From: Methanolobus sp. UBA32
Lineage (GTDB): Archaea > Halobacteriota > Methanosarcinia > Methanosarcinales > Methanosarcinaceae
DNA length: 25,956 nt
Direction of reading: 5' to 3'
Assembly (NCBI GenBank): GCA_002507205.1
Contig: DAZF01000031.1
Location: forward strand, 1 to 25,956
Shown piece after piece: positions 1 through 6,844 of this stretch; within the stretch, counting starts at the first letter, position 1; each line of letters begins with the position of its first letter. The notes beneath the pieces were generated by a model. It was not told where the DNA came from and made no database searches. It worked only from the letters and a program-made list of their open reading frames with translations. The position numbers were made by a program, and so were the translations under genes.

Positions 1-201
1 GGAAAAACAGTACTGCGCATCGGACGTTTCGAACCAAGTACAAAAATCTGTAATGTCTGTGGATTCCATAACGGAAAATTAACATTAGCAGACAGGGAAT
101 GGAAATGTCCTGAATGCAAAACCAATCACGACAGGGATCTTAATGCTGCTATTAATATCAAAAAGTTTGCTTTAGATAAGCAGAACTTAATAGGAATTTA
201 G
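1..201 (+). CDS. tnpB: TnpB (IS200/IS605 OrfB) RNA-guided nuclease, C-terminal fragment
   Basis: The window opens inside this gene, so only the last 66 residues are visible, in frame 1 with a TAG stop. They contain the TnpB zinc ribbon: C-N-V-C at residues 18-21 and C-P-E-C at about 39-42, spaced by a short basic loop. This is followed by N-H-D-R-D-L-N-A-A-I-N-I, the RuvC-III motif with its catalytic Asp. TnpB is the transposon-encoded ancestor of Cas12, which cuts DNA guided by an RNA made from the element's right end. The tail looks intact. Whether the rest of the gene, or a TnpA partner, is present lies outside the window. The family call is secure; activity is not known. Confidence 0.9.
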   Translation, partial: GKTVLRIGRFEPSTKICNVCGFHNGKLTLADREWKCPECKTNHDRDLNAAINIKKFALDKQNLIGI

Positions 202-294
202 CACCGTAGGGACTACGGGAAGAGCTTGTGGACTTACTGACAGTGGTCAGGAGAATGAAGCAGGAAGCCACCCTATTCATGGGTGGTAGTTCAC
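202..294 (+). mobile_element. IS200/IS605-type right end with omega-RNA (reRNA) region
   Basis: The sequence just after the tnpB stop has the form of a right end in this family. It carries a stem GCCACCC (267-273)/GGGTGGT (281-287) with a 7-nt loop, then TAG and the terminal TTCAC (290-294). In characterised elements this region, together with the tnpB 3' end, is transcribed as the scaffold of the TnpB guide RNA, and the guide is the first ~16-20 nt beyond the element. Here that flank starts at 295 and lies in the 3' end of hmgA. The exact boundary is inferred from the typical TTCAC end. No direct repeats are expected for this family. Confidence 0.7.
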
Positions 295-1535
295 CTTCCT
301 AGTTCTGCGTGAGCCTTTGCGAGGTGCCCTGCAGCTTGTGCCCCTATCAATGATATTTCACCTGCAAGTACAGCAGATGCGATTATCTCGGCAAGCTTTT
401 TTGAATTGGAACCTGGCGGGTTTCCGGAGCCTTTTACATCCAGCAATCTCAGACAGTCACTCTGCGGACCCAGATTCGTGCCGCCACCAACGGTACCTAT
501 GGCCATTGCAGGAAGAGTGACAGAACAATAGAGCCCACCATAACGGGTCAGTTCCATTGTAGTTATTGCACTGCTACCTTCAACAACATGAGCAGGATCC
601 TGACCACAGGCAAGATACATTGCAGCTATGATGTTTGCAGCATGTGCATTATATCCAAGAGAGCCTGCCCTTGCAGAACCAAGTAGATTCTTACGATAAT
701 TCACTTCAACCATTGTCTCAGGTTTGCACTTGAGACGTTCCTCTACAAGTTCTGCAGGTATCGTTACATCTGCAACGACTGTTTTGCCCCTACCAAGAAT
801 GTTATTAATGGCCGCCGGCTTCTTATCAATACACATATTGCCGGAAAGAGAGACGGGAATTGCACCGAATTCATCCTTTATAAGACTTAGGACAGCATCC
901 GTGGCAATAGTCACCATGTTCATTCCCATGGCATCTTTTGTATCATAGGAAAAGCGAACATAAACGGTATTACCCGTAACAAATGCCTGGACATCCACAA
1001 GCTCACCAAAACGTGTGGTTTCAGATGCTTTGGCTTTCATGCGGGAGAGAACATCAGGATCCTGCAACCAGTCTGCAAACTCTTTAGACCTTATCACATT
1101 TACCAGTCTGAAGACAGGAGCCCTGGTCATAAGATCACGGAATATGCGAACATTTGCACCACCGGATTTTGTAATAACGGAACATCCCCTATTTACACTG
1201 GCAACAAGAGCACCTTCTGTTGTAGCCAGAGGTATCTGGAACGTGCCTTCTGCAAATTCACCGTTAACTTTCAACGGGGAAGCTATCCCAAGAGGGATCT
1301 GGATGGCTCCGATCATATTTTCTATATTTCGTTTGCTTGCATCTTCGACATCAATTGAGAAATTCTGTATATGATCGAAATTGAATCCTGATGTTTCCTC
1401 AAGAGCATATCTCCTTATCATTACAGCAGTCTTTTTATCCGTCAGACTATCCAGTTTGTGAAAAGAAATCTTACCGGAGATAACATCCTCCAGCAATTCT
1501 TGTTTATCCCTGTTCAAATCCATTCTTGATTTCAT
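291..1535 (-). CDS. hmgA: 3-hydroxy-3-methylglutaryl-CoA reductase (archaeal class I)
   Basis: Makes mevalonate from HMG-CoA with NAD(P)H, the committed step towards archaeal isoprenoid lipids. Class I signatures occur in order: ENMIGAIQIPLGIASP, PLATTEGALVASVNRG, GNMCIDKKPAA with the catalytic Lys, GYNAHAANIIAAMYLACGQD, GGGTNLGPQ, and GHLAKAH with the catalytic His near the end. The reading frame stays open to 1619. However, a TATA box at 1575-1585 places transcription start near 1555, and a GGAAG site lies 6 nt before the ATG at 1535, giving 414 residues. A further ATG at 1523 is possible. The stop codon (293-291) lies inside the right end of the adjacent insertion element, so the last codon and stop seem to be supplied by the element. 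The catalytic regions are complete. Confidence 0.95.
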   Translation of the reverse strand: MKSRMDLNRDKQELLEDVISGKISFHKLDSLTDKKTAVMIRRYALEETSGFNFDHIQNFSIDVEDASKRNIENMIGAIQIPLGIASPLKVNGEFAEGTFQIPLATTEGALVASVNRGCSVITKSGGANVRIFRDLMTRAPVFRLVNVIRSKEFADWLQDPDVLSRMKAKASETTRFGELVDVQAFVTGNTVYVRFSYDTKDAMGMNMVTIATDAVLSLIKDEFGAIPVSLSGNMCIDKKPAAINNILGRGKTVVADVTIPAELVEERLKCKPETMVEVNYRKNLLGSARAGSLGYNAHAANIIAAMYLACGQDPAHVVEGSSAITTMELTRYGGLYCSVTLPAMAIGTVGGGTNLGPQSDCLRLLDVKGSGNPPGSNSKKLAEIIASAVLAGEISLIGAQAAGHLAKAHAELGR

Positions 1536-1569
1536 AATAATCTTCCGTGAATAAAACAAACAGCATCCT

Positions 1570-1590
1570 GTATCTTTTTTATAAGTATGG
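1570..1590 (-). promoter_or_regulatory. hmgA TATA box
   Basis: On the minus strand the sequence reads CTTATAAAAAAG. A start about 26 nt downstream (~1555) gives a 20-nt leader containing GGAAG before the ATG at 1535. This is the reason for rejecting the longer open frame as the coding start. Confidence 0.55.
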
Positions 1591-1619
1591 ACTTGGTTGC
1601 AATAATACAAATAGTTCAC

Positions 1620-1837
1620 GCCTAATTGCTTTTTTCCCCTTGAATAAAGTGAATAATGCAGGCGAATAAAATTAAATACGTGCTTTTTTATATTATGATG
1701 GCATAATAAACTGTATTCAAAAAAGTACTCATGATAATCATTATATGCTTTTTAGCGAAAGTATATATTAAAATCTTACATTCAAGAAGTTTGGGAACAT
1801 AATTTTAGATATATAGACATTAAGAGGTGGATTTAAT
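1620..1837. promoter_or_regulatory. Divergent hmgA / KaiC-like intergenic region
   Basis: An AT-rich gap with no ORF. It carries a perfect inverted repeat TATTATG/CATAATA with a 4-nt spacer (1691-1708), a second one ATGATAATCAT (1731-1741), and a TATA-like stretch GTATATATTA (1761-1770) serving the plus-strand ATPase. A strong ribosome binding site AGAGGTGG lies at about 1822-1829, 8 nt before the ATG at 1838. The two repeats upstream of the TATA box could be activator or repressor sites; no regulator can be named. Confidence 0.5.
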
Positions 1838-2566
1838 ATGACAGATGCTGACCCATCAAAGAGAGTGAATTCCGGAATCGCCGGACTGGATGAGATGTTA
1901 CGTGGAGGATTCTTCGAAGGAACTGCAAATGTCGTATCAGGAAAGTCTGGTACAGGTAAAACAATATTTGGAACACAGTTCATCGTTGAGGGAGCAAAGA
2001 AAGGCGAGAAAGTAATGTGTATCATCACATCAGAGGAATCAAAATCCATTGTTAAAGAGATGAAAACTTCCTTTAACTGGAACCTTGAGGAATATGTAGA
2101 TCAGGGCCTTCTTACCTTTGTTGACATCACTGATCCAAGCCTGCGTCTTCAGAAAAGCGTTGAGATAGCACCATCAGAGCTGATCAAAAGTTTTAAGAAG
2201 CTGGTTGAAAGTAAAATCGAGGACATACAGCCAACACGTATCTTTATAGACTCAATTGAGGCACTTTTCCTTGCCATTGAATCAAACTACAAATTGAGAA
2301 CACTCATAGATGATGTTTTCGGCGTGTTCCGCAAGCACAATGTGACTTCTGTAATTACAGTAGGAGCAATGTTCGGACTTGACGAAATGGTGGAATATGG
2401 CGCAGATTCAGTAATCAAACTTGACCGTATAATTACCGGAAACAACCTTCAGCGTTCAATTTACGTAATGAAGATGAGAGGATCCGGCACTATCAACGAA
2501 GTTCGTGTACTTAATATTTCAGACAATGGCATGTCAGTACTCGCACAATCGCCATATCTGGAATAA
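1838..2566 (+). CDS. KaiC-like RecA-superfamily ATPase
   Basis: A 242-residue single-domain protein of the archaeal KaiC/RadA-related family, whose members often act in signalling or as regulators; the specific role is unknown. Walker A is GKSGTGKT (residues 35-42). The paired catalytic glutamates of KaiC-type domains are at 66-67 (TSEES). Walker B is IFIDS around 135-139, ending in Asp138. There is no second domain and no signal peptide, so it is probably cytosolic. Length fits single-KaiC-domain archaeal proteins rather than the duplicated cyanobacterial KaiC. It has its own promoter and a strong terminator, so it is monocistronic. ArlH (FlaH) of the archaellum is a relative, but no archaellum genes are nearby. 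Confidence 0.85.
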   Translation: MTDADPSKRVNSGIAGLDEMLRGGFFEGTANVVSGKSGTGKTIFGTQFIVEGAKKGEKVMCIITSEESKSIVKEMKTSFNWNLEEYVDQGLLTFVDITDPSLRLQKSVEIAPSELIKSFKKLVESKIEDIQPTRIFIDSIEALFLAIESNYKLRTLIDDVFGVFRKHNVTSVITVGAMFGLDEMVEYGADSVIKLDRIITGNNLQRSIYVMKMRGSGTINEVRVLNISDNGMSVLAQSPYLE

Positions 2567-2567
2567 T

Positions 2568-2595
2568 AGTGGCAATGTGTGCCACTCTTTTTTAA
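2568..2595 (+). terminator. Intrinsic-type terminator after the KaiC-like gene
   Basis: A perfect 7-bp stem AGTGGCA (2568-2574)/TGCCACT (2580-2586) with a 5-nt loop is followed at once by CTTTTTTT. It begins 1 nt after the stop codon. The T run is on the plus-strand side, so it serves this gene rather than the convergent one. Confidence 0.75.
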
Positions 2596-2616
2596 TTTTC
2601 CTTTCAAAGATCAGTC

Positions 2617-3297
2617 TTAATACAAGTACCAATCATTGTCATTGGTTTTTCCATCATCAGCGCAAACTGCCTTTTGTACATCTTTTCCGATAATGGATGT
2701 GATTGAATTTGAAAAATCCTGAAGATAACTTGCCTGGTTGAGGCTTCCGTAGATGAACTTCTTCCCCGGTTGAACATGCTCATTAACAGTTTCTTCTTTC
2801 GGAACTATTATTACATCAACACCAGACATTTCAACTGCAAGCTCCATAGCCTTCCTGAAATCACCTATACAATAAGCAATACGATGCTTATAGTTATCAC
2901 GCGTCTTTTCAAGATATTGTGATAACCTCTGGCTTTCCATTTTAATGAAATCCCTTTTGATTTTTGCCACATTGCATTTTCCAAGCATGAATTGATAATC
3001 CATGAAAGGATATTCCGTATCAAGTTCCCGGGGAGTGATACCGCATGTCCCGAAAACAACAATATGCACATCATCAGGCTCAAGCATTTCAAAGATCACT
3101 TTATCGAATATTTTATGTGAAGGACTTTCATGATATGGCTTTTTCTTTGCACAGGGAACGAATATGCAGAAATCCCTGACAGGCGGTTCATATTCAGAAA
3201 GTACCCACTCATTTGCACGTATCATATCAGGATGGTATATGATCTCATCTGTATCAAGCGGGAGACTTGAGCGTTCATCTTCGGGTATTATTGTCAA
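2617..3297 (-). CDS. Stand-alone DUF5591-like protein (related to archaeosine synthase region)
   Basis: 226 residues. The central part, F-C-I-F-V-P-C-A-K-K-K-P-Y with S-P-S-H-K following and F-G-T-C-G-I-T-P-R-E-L, resembles the DUF5591 module that sits in archaeosine synthase ArcS next to its PUA domain. Here it stands alone, with no tRNA-guanine transglycosylase fold and no visible PUA domain. A link to tRNA archaeosine modification is therefore an inference only. The frame starts at a TTG (3297). A TATA box at 3319-3331 predicts transcription start at about 3298, so the message may be essentially leaderless. An internal ATG at 3225 has no ribosome binding site. Family assignment is from memory and moderately certain. 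Confidence 0.65.
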   Translation of the reverse strand: MTIIPEDERSSLPLDTDEIIYHPDMIRANEWVLSEYEPPVRDFCIFVPCAKKKPYHESPSHKIFDKVIFEMLEPDDVHIVVFGTCGITPRELDTEYPFMDYQFMLGKCNVAKIKRDFIKMESQRLSQYLEKTRDNYKHRIAYCIGDFRKAMELAVEMSGVDVIIVPKEETVNEHVQPGKKFIYGSLNQASYLQDFSNSITSIIGKDVQKAVCADDGKTNDNDWYLY

Positions 3298-3318
3298 GGA
3301 AGATAGAATTCTGGCAAA

Positions 3319-3331
3319 CTATATATATAAT
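3319..3331. promoter_or_regulatory. Symmetric TATA box shared by divergent genes
   Basis: CTATATATATAAT reads as a TATA box on both strands. On the minus strand it predicts a start near 3298, at the TTG of the DUF5591-like gene. On the plus strand it predicts a start near 3350, giving a ~60-nt leader for the TrmB-like gene. Confidence 0.55.
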
Positions 3332-3352
3332 TGACGCAATCTTTAATCGGTT

Positions 3353-3369
3353 TTGTGCAAATTGTACAA
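3353..3369. promoter_or_regulatory. Candidate operator, imperfect palindrome
   Basis: TTGTGCA-AAT-TGTACAA is a 7-bp inverted repeat with one mismatch, just downstream of the predicted plus-strand start and ahead of the winged-helix gene at 3413. Autoregulation is a reasonable guess. Confidence 0.4.
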
Positions 3370-3412
3370 TCCTAATCAGTCAAACTAATTTTGAAAGATG
3401 TGAGGAAATAAT

Positions 3413-3784
3413 ATGGCAAGTTCCATCCCTGAAATGCTAAGAGCCGAATGTAAATGTGAGGATATGGCAAAATGTATACTCGGCCTAAAGGAGCTTGACA
3501 TCAATACATACAAGACACTGCTTGAGAATGGGCCCATGACAGCAGAGAAACTCGGAGAGTTACTGGGTCGCGAGAGAAGTACAGCATATCGCTCATTACA
3601 AAATCTCATTTCCGCAGGCCTGGTATACAGGGAAACAAAGTCGATTTCCATCGGTGGATACTATTATGAATACGTTGCCATTGAACCTTCCATGGTCAAA
3701 GGAATGATAAAAAAGACCATTGATCAATGGTATCAGAAAATGAATGATCTTATCGAAAACTTTGATAAGGAACTTCTGGCTTAG
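3413..3784 (+). CDS. TrmB-like winged-helix transcriptional regulator
   Basis: 123 residues. The winged helix spans about residues 22-85: a first helix around LGLKELDINTYKTLLENG, then MTAEKLGELLGRERSTAYRSLQNLISAGLVYRE as turn and recognition helix. The wing is formed by SISIGGYYYEYVAI. A short C-terminal helical tail (about 90-123) probably dimerises. Cys residues at 13, 15 and 21 lie in a C-x-C-x5-C arrangement in the N-terminal arm; a redox or metal role is possible but unproven. The ATG at 3413 is preceded by GTGAGG. The protein lacks the sugar-binding C-terminal domain of full TrmB. Methanosarcina MreA is a small TrmB-family regulator of methanogenesis genes, but equivalence cannot be claimed here. 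Confidence 0.8.
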   Translation: MASSIPEMLRAECKCEDMAKCILGLKELDINTYKTLLENGPMTAEKLGELLGRERSTAYRSLQNLISAGLVYRETKSISIGGYYYEYVAIEPSMVKGMIKKTIDQWYQKMNDLIENFDKELLA

Positions 3785-3790
3785 AATTTA

Positions 3791-5731
3791 TCAGTGTTTT
3801 GTTACATCAACAGGGATTCTGAAAGTAAAGTTACTGCCTTTTCCTAATTCACTATCAACTGACATCTCGCCACCGTGCATTTCAACGAACCTTTTTGCAA
3901 GCGATAGTCCAAGACCCGTACCATCATATTGCCTAGAAATAGTGGAATCGATCTGCTGGAAAGGAAGGAATAGTTTAGCAATATCTACAGATGAGATACC
4001 GATACCCGTATCTATGACCGAGATCACGGCTATATTATCTTTTTGACATGCTTTTAACAGAACATGCCCACCATCCGGAGTGAACTTCACCGCATTACTG
4101 ACAAGATTGAACAATATTTGTTTGAAACGAACCTTGTCAGCGTTTATCAATAATTTATCAGGAACAATGGACATCTCAAGTTCTATACTCTTTTTCCTTG
4201 CAAGCGGGGAAACAATATTCAGCACAGTCATGAATATCTCATTAACATAAAATTCCTCGTAGTGTAATTCCATTTTTCCGGATTCAACTTTAGAGATATC
4301 AAGAATATCATTTATCAGCTTCAGAAGATGCTTTCCACTTTGAGAAATATGACCTATAGACCTTTTCTGCTGTGAATTAAGCACTCCAAAAGCATCGTCA
4401 AGCAAAAGATCGGAATACCCTATTACAGCATTTAGAGGTGTACGAAGTTCATGGCTCATGGTTGCAAGAAACTCACTCTTGGTTCTGTTTGCTTCCTCAG
4501 CAGTTATCTTTGAAGTGATTATAGCCTCTTCTGCTTCTTTTCTTTCAGAGATGTCCTGGAAATTCTCCAGAATGTATTGCTGACCTTCGATAAAGATCTT
4601 CTTTGCATTCTTTAATATAGGAGTCTTACTGCCATCTTTGCATTTGATGGCGGTATCCATTCCCTGAAATCCCTCAAGACCATCGATCCATATAGGGCAT
4701 TTTTTTGATAATGAACCTTTGGGACAAACAATGTCGCATAACTGACCTAAAAGCTCTTCTTTCCTGTAACCGGTAATCTCACATGTACGCTGGTTCACAT
4801 CCTCGATAACATAATCTGTTCCGATGATTATCGTCCCACCCGGCATATTCTCATACAAGACCTGGAAACGCTCCTCACTTTCCTTTAAAGTCTTTTCAGC
4901 CCTTTTACGTTCAGTGATATCATCCATATAGAGAATGATCTTCTTTTCATCTTCCAAATTCAAATATGCAGTAGATATAAGGAAATCATGATTTGAAACA
5001 ACACCATTCTGGAGGATTCCCATGCTCCCTTCTATCTTGTGATAATCCTCACCCGTTCTGAAAGTCTCAGCGACGATAGTACGGATGAAGCATACTGCAC
5101 ATTCGGAAGTGTTGCCACATCCTTCACCCCTGAATGAATTGACACATGAGAAAATATCCCCTCCTGCTAATCCAAGAAGGTCACCAGGGTCTTTTCCTAT
5201 GATCTCAAGTCCAATTACATTGATCATTTCCACCCGGAAATGATTATTAATTATCATCATAAGCACAGGAGCCTGATCAAAGGCTACATTTACCAGTTTT
5301 TTTTGTTCTTCCAGTTTATGCTCCATGCTTTCAAATTCACCGACAGCCGTCCCTTCATGCAAACCACCTTCATCAGGTGCCATGCAGACAATGAAATCAA
5401 GTTCATTTTTCTCAAAAGGTTCCTTGAGATACCAGGAGTTACTGAACCGGGCCATGCTATCAAATAATGCCTTGCTGCAATTTTCAACTACAAAAATAAC
5501 AGGACTATCTGCCAGCAAATCATACCGATCATTGAAGACCGTATCAAACTCTGCTTCATCATATGAATAAAAAATGATATCTGTTTTTTTGATGGACGAG
5601 TTATCAAAATTACCCTGACCGGAAACTAATATCGAAGAGAATGGATACCCCATTCCTTTAAGTTTGGATCCAAGCTTAGAATCCTTTTTCTTATTAGAAT
5701 CGAGCAATAGTAATCTTTGCATATATTCCAT
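3791..5731 (-). CDS. PAS-PAS sensor histidine kinase with receiver-like N terminus
   Basis: 646 residues with no membrane segment, so a cytosolic sensor. Residues 1-115 look like a degenerate receiver domain (LLLLDSNKK start, Y-L-K-E-P-F near 101-106). PAS1 covers about 148-275 and carries Cys196, 205, 211 and 214. PAS2 covers about 285-400 with Cys332, 336 and 345. HisKA has the H-box M-S-H-E-L-R-T-P with His427. The HATPase domain has the N box LFNLVSNAVKF, DTGIGI, and the G box GTGLGLSLAKRF. No response regulator lies beside it. A TATA box at about 5755-5762 predicts transcription start at the ATG itself (5731), suggesting a leaderless message. The cysteine clusters suggest redox or metal sensing, by analogy with Cys-containing PAS kinases of methanogens. 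The ligand is unknown. Confidence 0.93.
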   Translation of the reverse strand: MEYMQRLLLLDSNKKKDSKLGSKLKGMGYPFSSILVSGQGNFDNSSIKKTDIIFYSYDEAEFDTVFNDRYDLLADSPVIFVVENCSKALFDSMARFSNSWYLKEPFEKNELDFIVCMAPDEGGLHEGTAVGEFESMEHKLEEQKKLVNVAFDQAPVLMMIINNHFRVEMINVIGLEIIGKDPGDLLGLAGGDIFSCVNSFRGEGCGNTSECAVCFIRTIVAETFRTGEDYHKIEGSMGILQNGVVSNHDFLISTAYLNLEDEKKIILYMDDITERKRAEKTLKESEERFQVLYENMPGGTIIIGTDYVIEDVNQRTCEITGYRKEELLGQLCDIVCPKGSLSKKCPIWIDGLEGFQGMDTAIKCKDGSKTPILKNAKKIFIEGQQYILENFQDISERKEAEEAIITSKITAEEANRTKSEFLATMSHELRTPLNAVIGYSDLLLDDAFGVLNSQQKRSIGHISQSGKHLLKLINDILDISKVESGKMELHYEEFYVNEIFMTVLNIVSPLARKKSIELEMSIVPDKLLINADKVRFKQILFNLVSNAVKFTPDGGHVLLKACQKDNIAVISVIDTGIGISSVDIAKLFLPFQQIDSTISRQYDGTGLGLSLAKRFVEMHGGEMSVDSELGKGSNFTFRIPVDVTKH

Positions 5732-5752
5732 TCCAACCAGTCAATGAACAAG

Positions 5753-5764
5753 TCTATATAATCA
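5753..5764 (-). promoter_or_regulatory. TATA box of the PAS kinase, leaderless start
   Basis: On the minus strand GATTATATAG is centred about 27 nt before the ATG at 5731. This leaves essentially no 5' leader. Confidence 0.5.
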
Positions 5765-5808
5765 GCAAGTATCCACATACGACCATACATACACGAATAT
5801 TTATGCCT

Positions 5809-5848
5809 GTTATAATGTCACTTTTGTTATAATGTTACTTATATAAAA
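5809..5848 (+). repeat. 17-nt tandem repeat plus orphan TATA box
   Basis: GTTATAATGTCACTTTT (5809-5825) is repeated head to tail as GTTATAATGTTACTTAT (5826-5842), with 15 of 17 positions identical. The second copy runs into TTATATAAAAG (~5839-5848), a strong plus-strand TATA box with no gene downstream. The repeat also lies 80-110 nt upstream of the kinase on the other strand and could be a regulator site. Confidence 0.55.
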
Positions 5849-5981
5849 GAATACTGCTTTGTTATTATTATACGATTGGACTAATTTGCAATGGACTCTT
5901 TTCACCTATGAAAATGAGGTATGAGCATAGGCCCTATCTAAGGGAGAAAGAAATAAAAAATAGCTTAAATAAATAACATCC
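5849..5981 (+). other. Non-coding gap between kinase and ABC operon
   Basis: No ORF. Inverted repeat CCTATG (5905-5910)/CATAGG (5926-5931), followed by an overlapping ATAGG-C-CCTAT palindrome (5927-5937). Together with the TATA box at ~5843 and the hairpin at 5982-6002, this could be a short plus-strand RNA of about 130 nt. The evidence is weak. Confidence 0.25.
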
Positions 5982-6002
5982 GGAGCCTGTATAACAGACT
6001 CC
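5982..6002 (-). terminator. Terminator of the TetR-ABC operon
   Basis: Hairpin GGAG-c-CTGT / ACAG-a-CTCC with a 3-nt loop. On the minus strand it is followed by a T-rich run (TTATTTATTTAAG then ATTTTTTATTT), about 90 nt after the permease stop. Confidence 0.5.
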
Positions 6003-6090
6003 CTGCTACTTTTATAATTTAATTACAACCAATTGTATTACAACCGCTTGTTTACAAAACAAAGTTGAGATACTTTACTTTTAGCATTCA

Positions 6091-6840
6091 TCAGACACTT
6101 ATTTTCCTGAACAGGTATGAACCCAGTATTACCATCAATATCGTAAATCCTGAAAGAACTACAAAACTTATGCCCGGGTCTATCTGGGAACTGCCAAGAA
6201 GACCATACCTGATACCTTCAACTCCGTATGTAAGAGGGTCCATTAGTGTAAGGTACCTAGCCCATCCCGGCAGGCTATCAATAGGAAACAGGGCACCTGA
6301 CAAACCGAATATCGGGAAGATAACGAAGTTCATTATGAGCTGGAAACCATGCATATCCTCCATTCTAGAAGCAATGGCAATCCCAAATGCTGTAAAGGAA
6401 ATTCCAATGAGTAGCATGAAAATAACAGCTATTCCAAATCCCGAAATGCTGCTGATGTCAAGACCCATGAATAATGACAGGACCAATATTATGAATCCCT
6501 GTATAACAGCAGTTGTAGCGCCTCCGAAGGTTTGCCCAAGCATGATCTCAAGTCTGGATACCGGAGCTACCAGTGTCTCTTTCAGGAATCCGAACTGTTT
6601 GTCCCATATGATCTGTATGCCTGCAAACACTGAAGTGAAAAGAACACTCATGGAAATAATTCCAGGCATTATGAAACCAATGTATCCCTGTTCCATACCC
6701 GGAATGGCAACTACGGAATTCAGGCCAAATCCAAGTACGAGCAGAAGGAACATTGGCATACCCAGACTGCCTACCATTCTGCTTTTTGAACGAAGATAAC
6801 GTTTCACATTCCTTAACCAGATCGTGTAAACTATATCCAT
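6091..6840 (-). CDS. ABC-2 type transporter permease (DrrB-like)
   Basis: 249 residues with about six hydrophobic segments: 23-45, 55-75, 103-125, 135-155, 168-185 and 220-242. This matches the ABC-2 exporter permease fold. The loop after the second segment (I-W-D-K-Q-F-G-F-L-K-E-T-L-V-A-P) is the conserved cytoplasmic ABC-2 signature that contacts the ATPase. It begins 4 nt after the ATPase stop, so the two are translationally coupled and form one exporter. A TetR repressor leads the operon, which suggests an inducible exporter for drugs or another hydrophobic compound. The substrate is unknown. Confidence 0.9.
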   Translation of the reverse strand: MDIVYTIWLRNVKRYLRSKSRMVGSLGMPMFLLLVLGFGLNSVVAIPGMEQGYIGFIMPGIISMSVLFTSVFAGIQIIWDKQFGFLKETLVAPVSRLEIMLGQTFGGATTAVIQGFIILVLSLFMGLDISSISGFGIAVIFMLLIGISFTAFGIAIASRMEDMHGFQLIMNFVIFPIFGLSGALFPIDSLPGWARYLTLMDPLTYGVEGIRYGLLGSSQIDPGISFVVLSGFTILMVILGSYLFRKISV

Positions 6841-6844
6841 CTGA

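Noticed and set aside
724..1374. Plus-strand open frames inside hmgA
   Set aside because: They lie opposite a well-conserved enzyme gene and have no motif or start signal.
1536..1619. N-terminal extension of HMG-CoA reductase by 28 residues
   Set aside because: The extension crosses the likely TATA box and transcription start, has no family similarity, and a ribosome binding site precedes the ATG at 1535.
6065..6799. Long plus-strand frame (244 residues) opposite the ABC permease
   Set aside because: It is the mirror of a hydrophobic membrane protein gene, rich in Pro, Ser and Met with no domain. The minus-strand frame has clear ABC-2 features and operon spacing.
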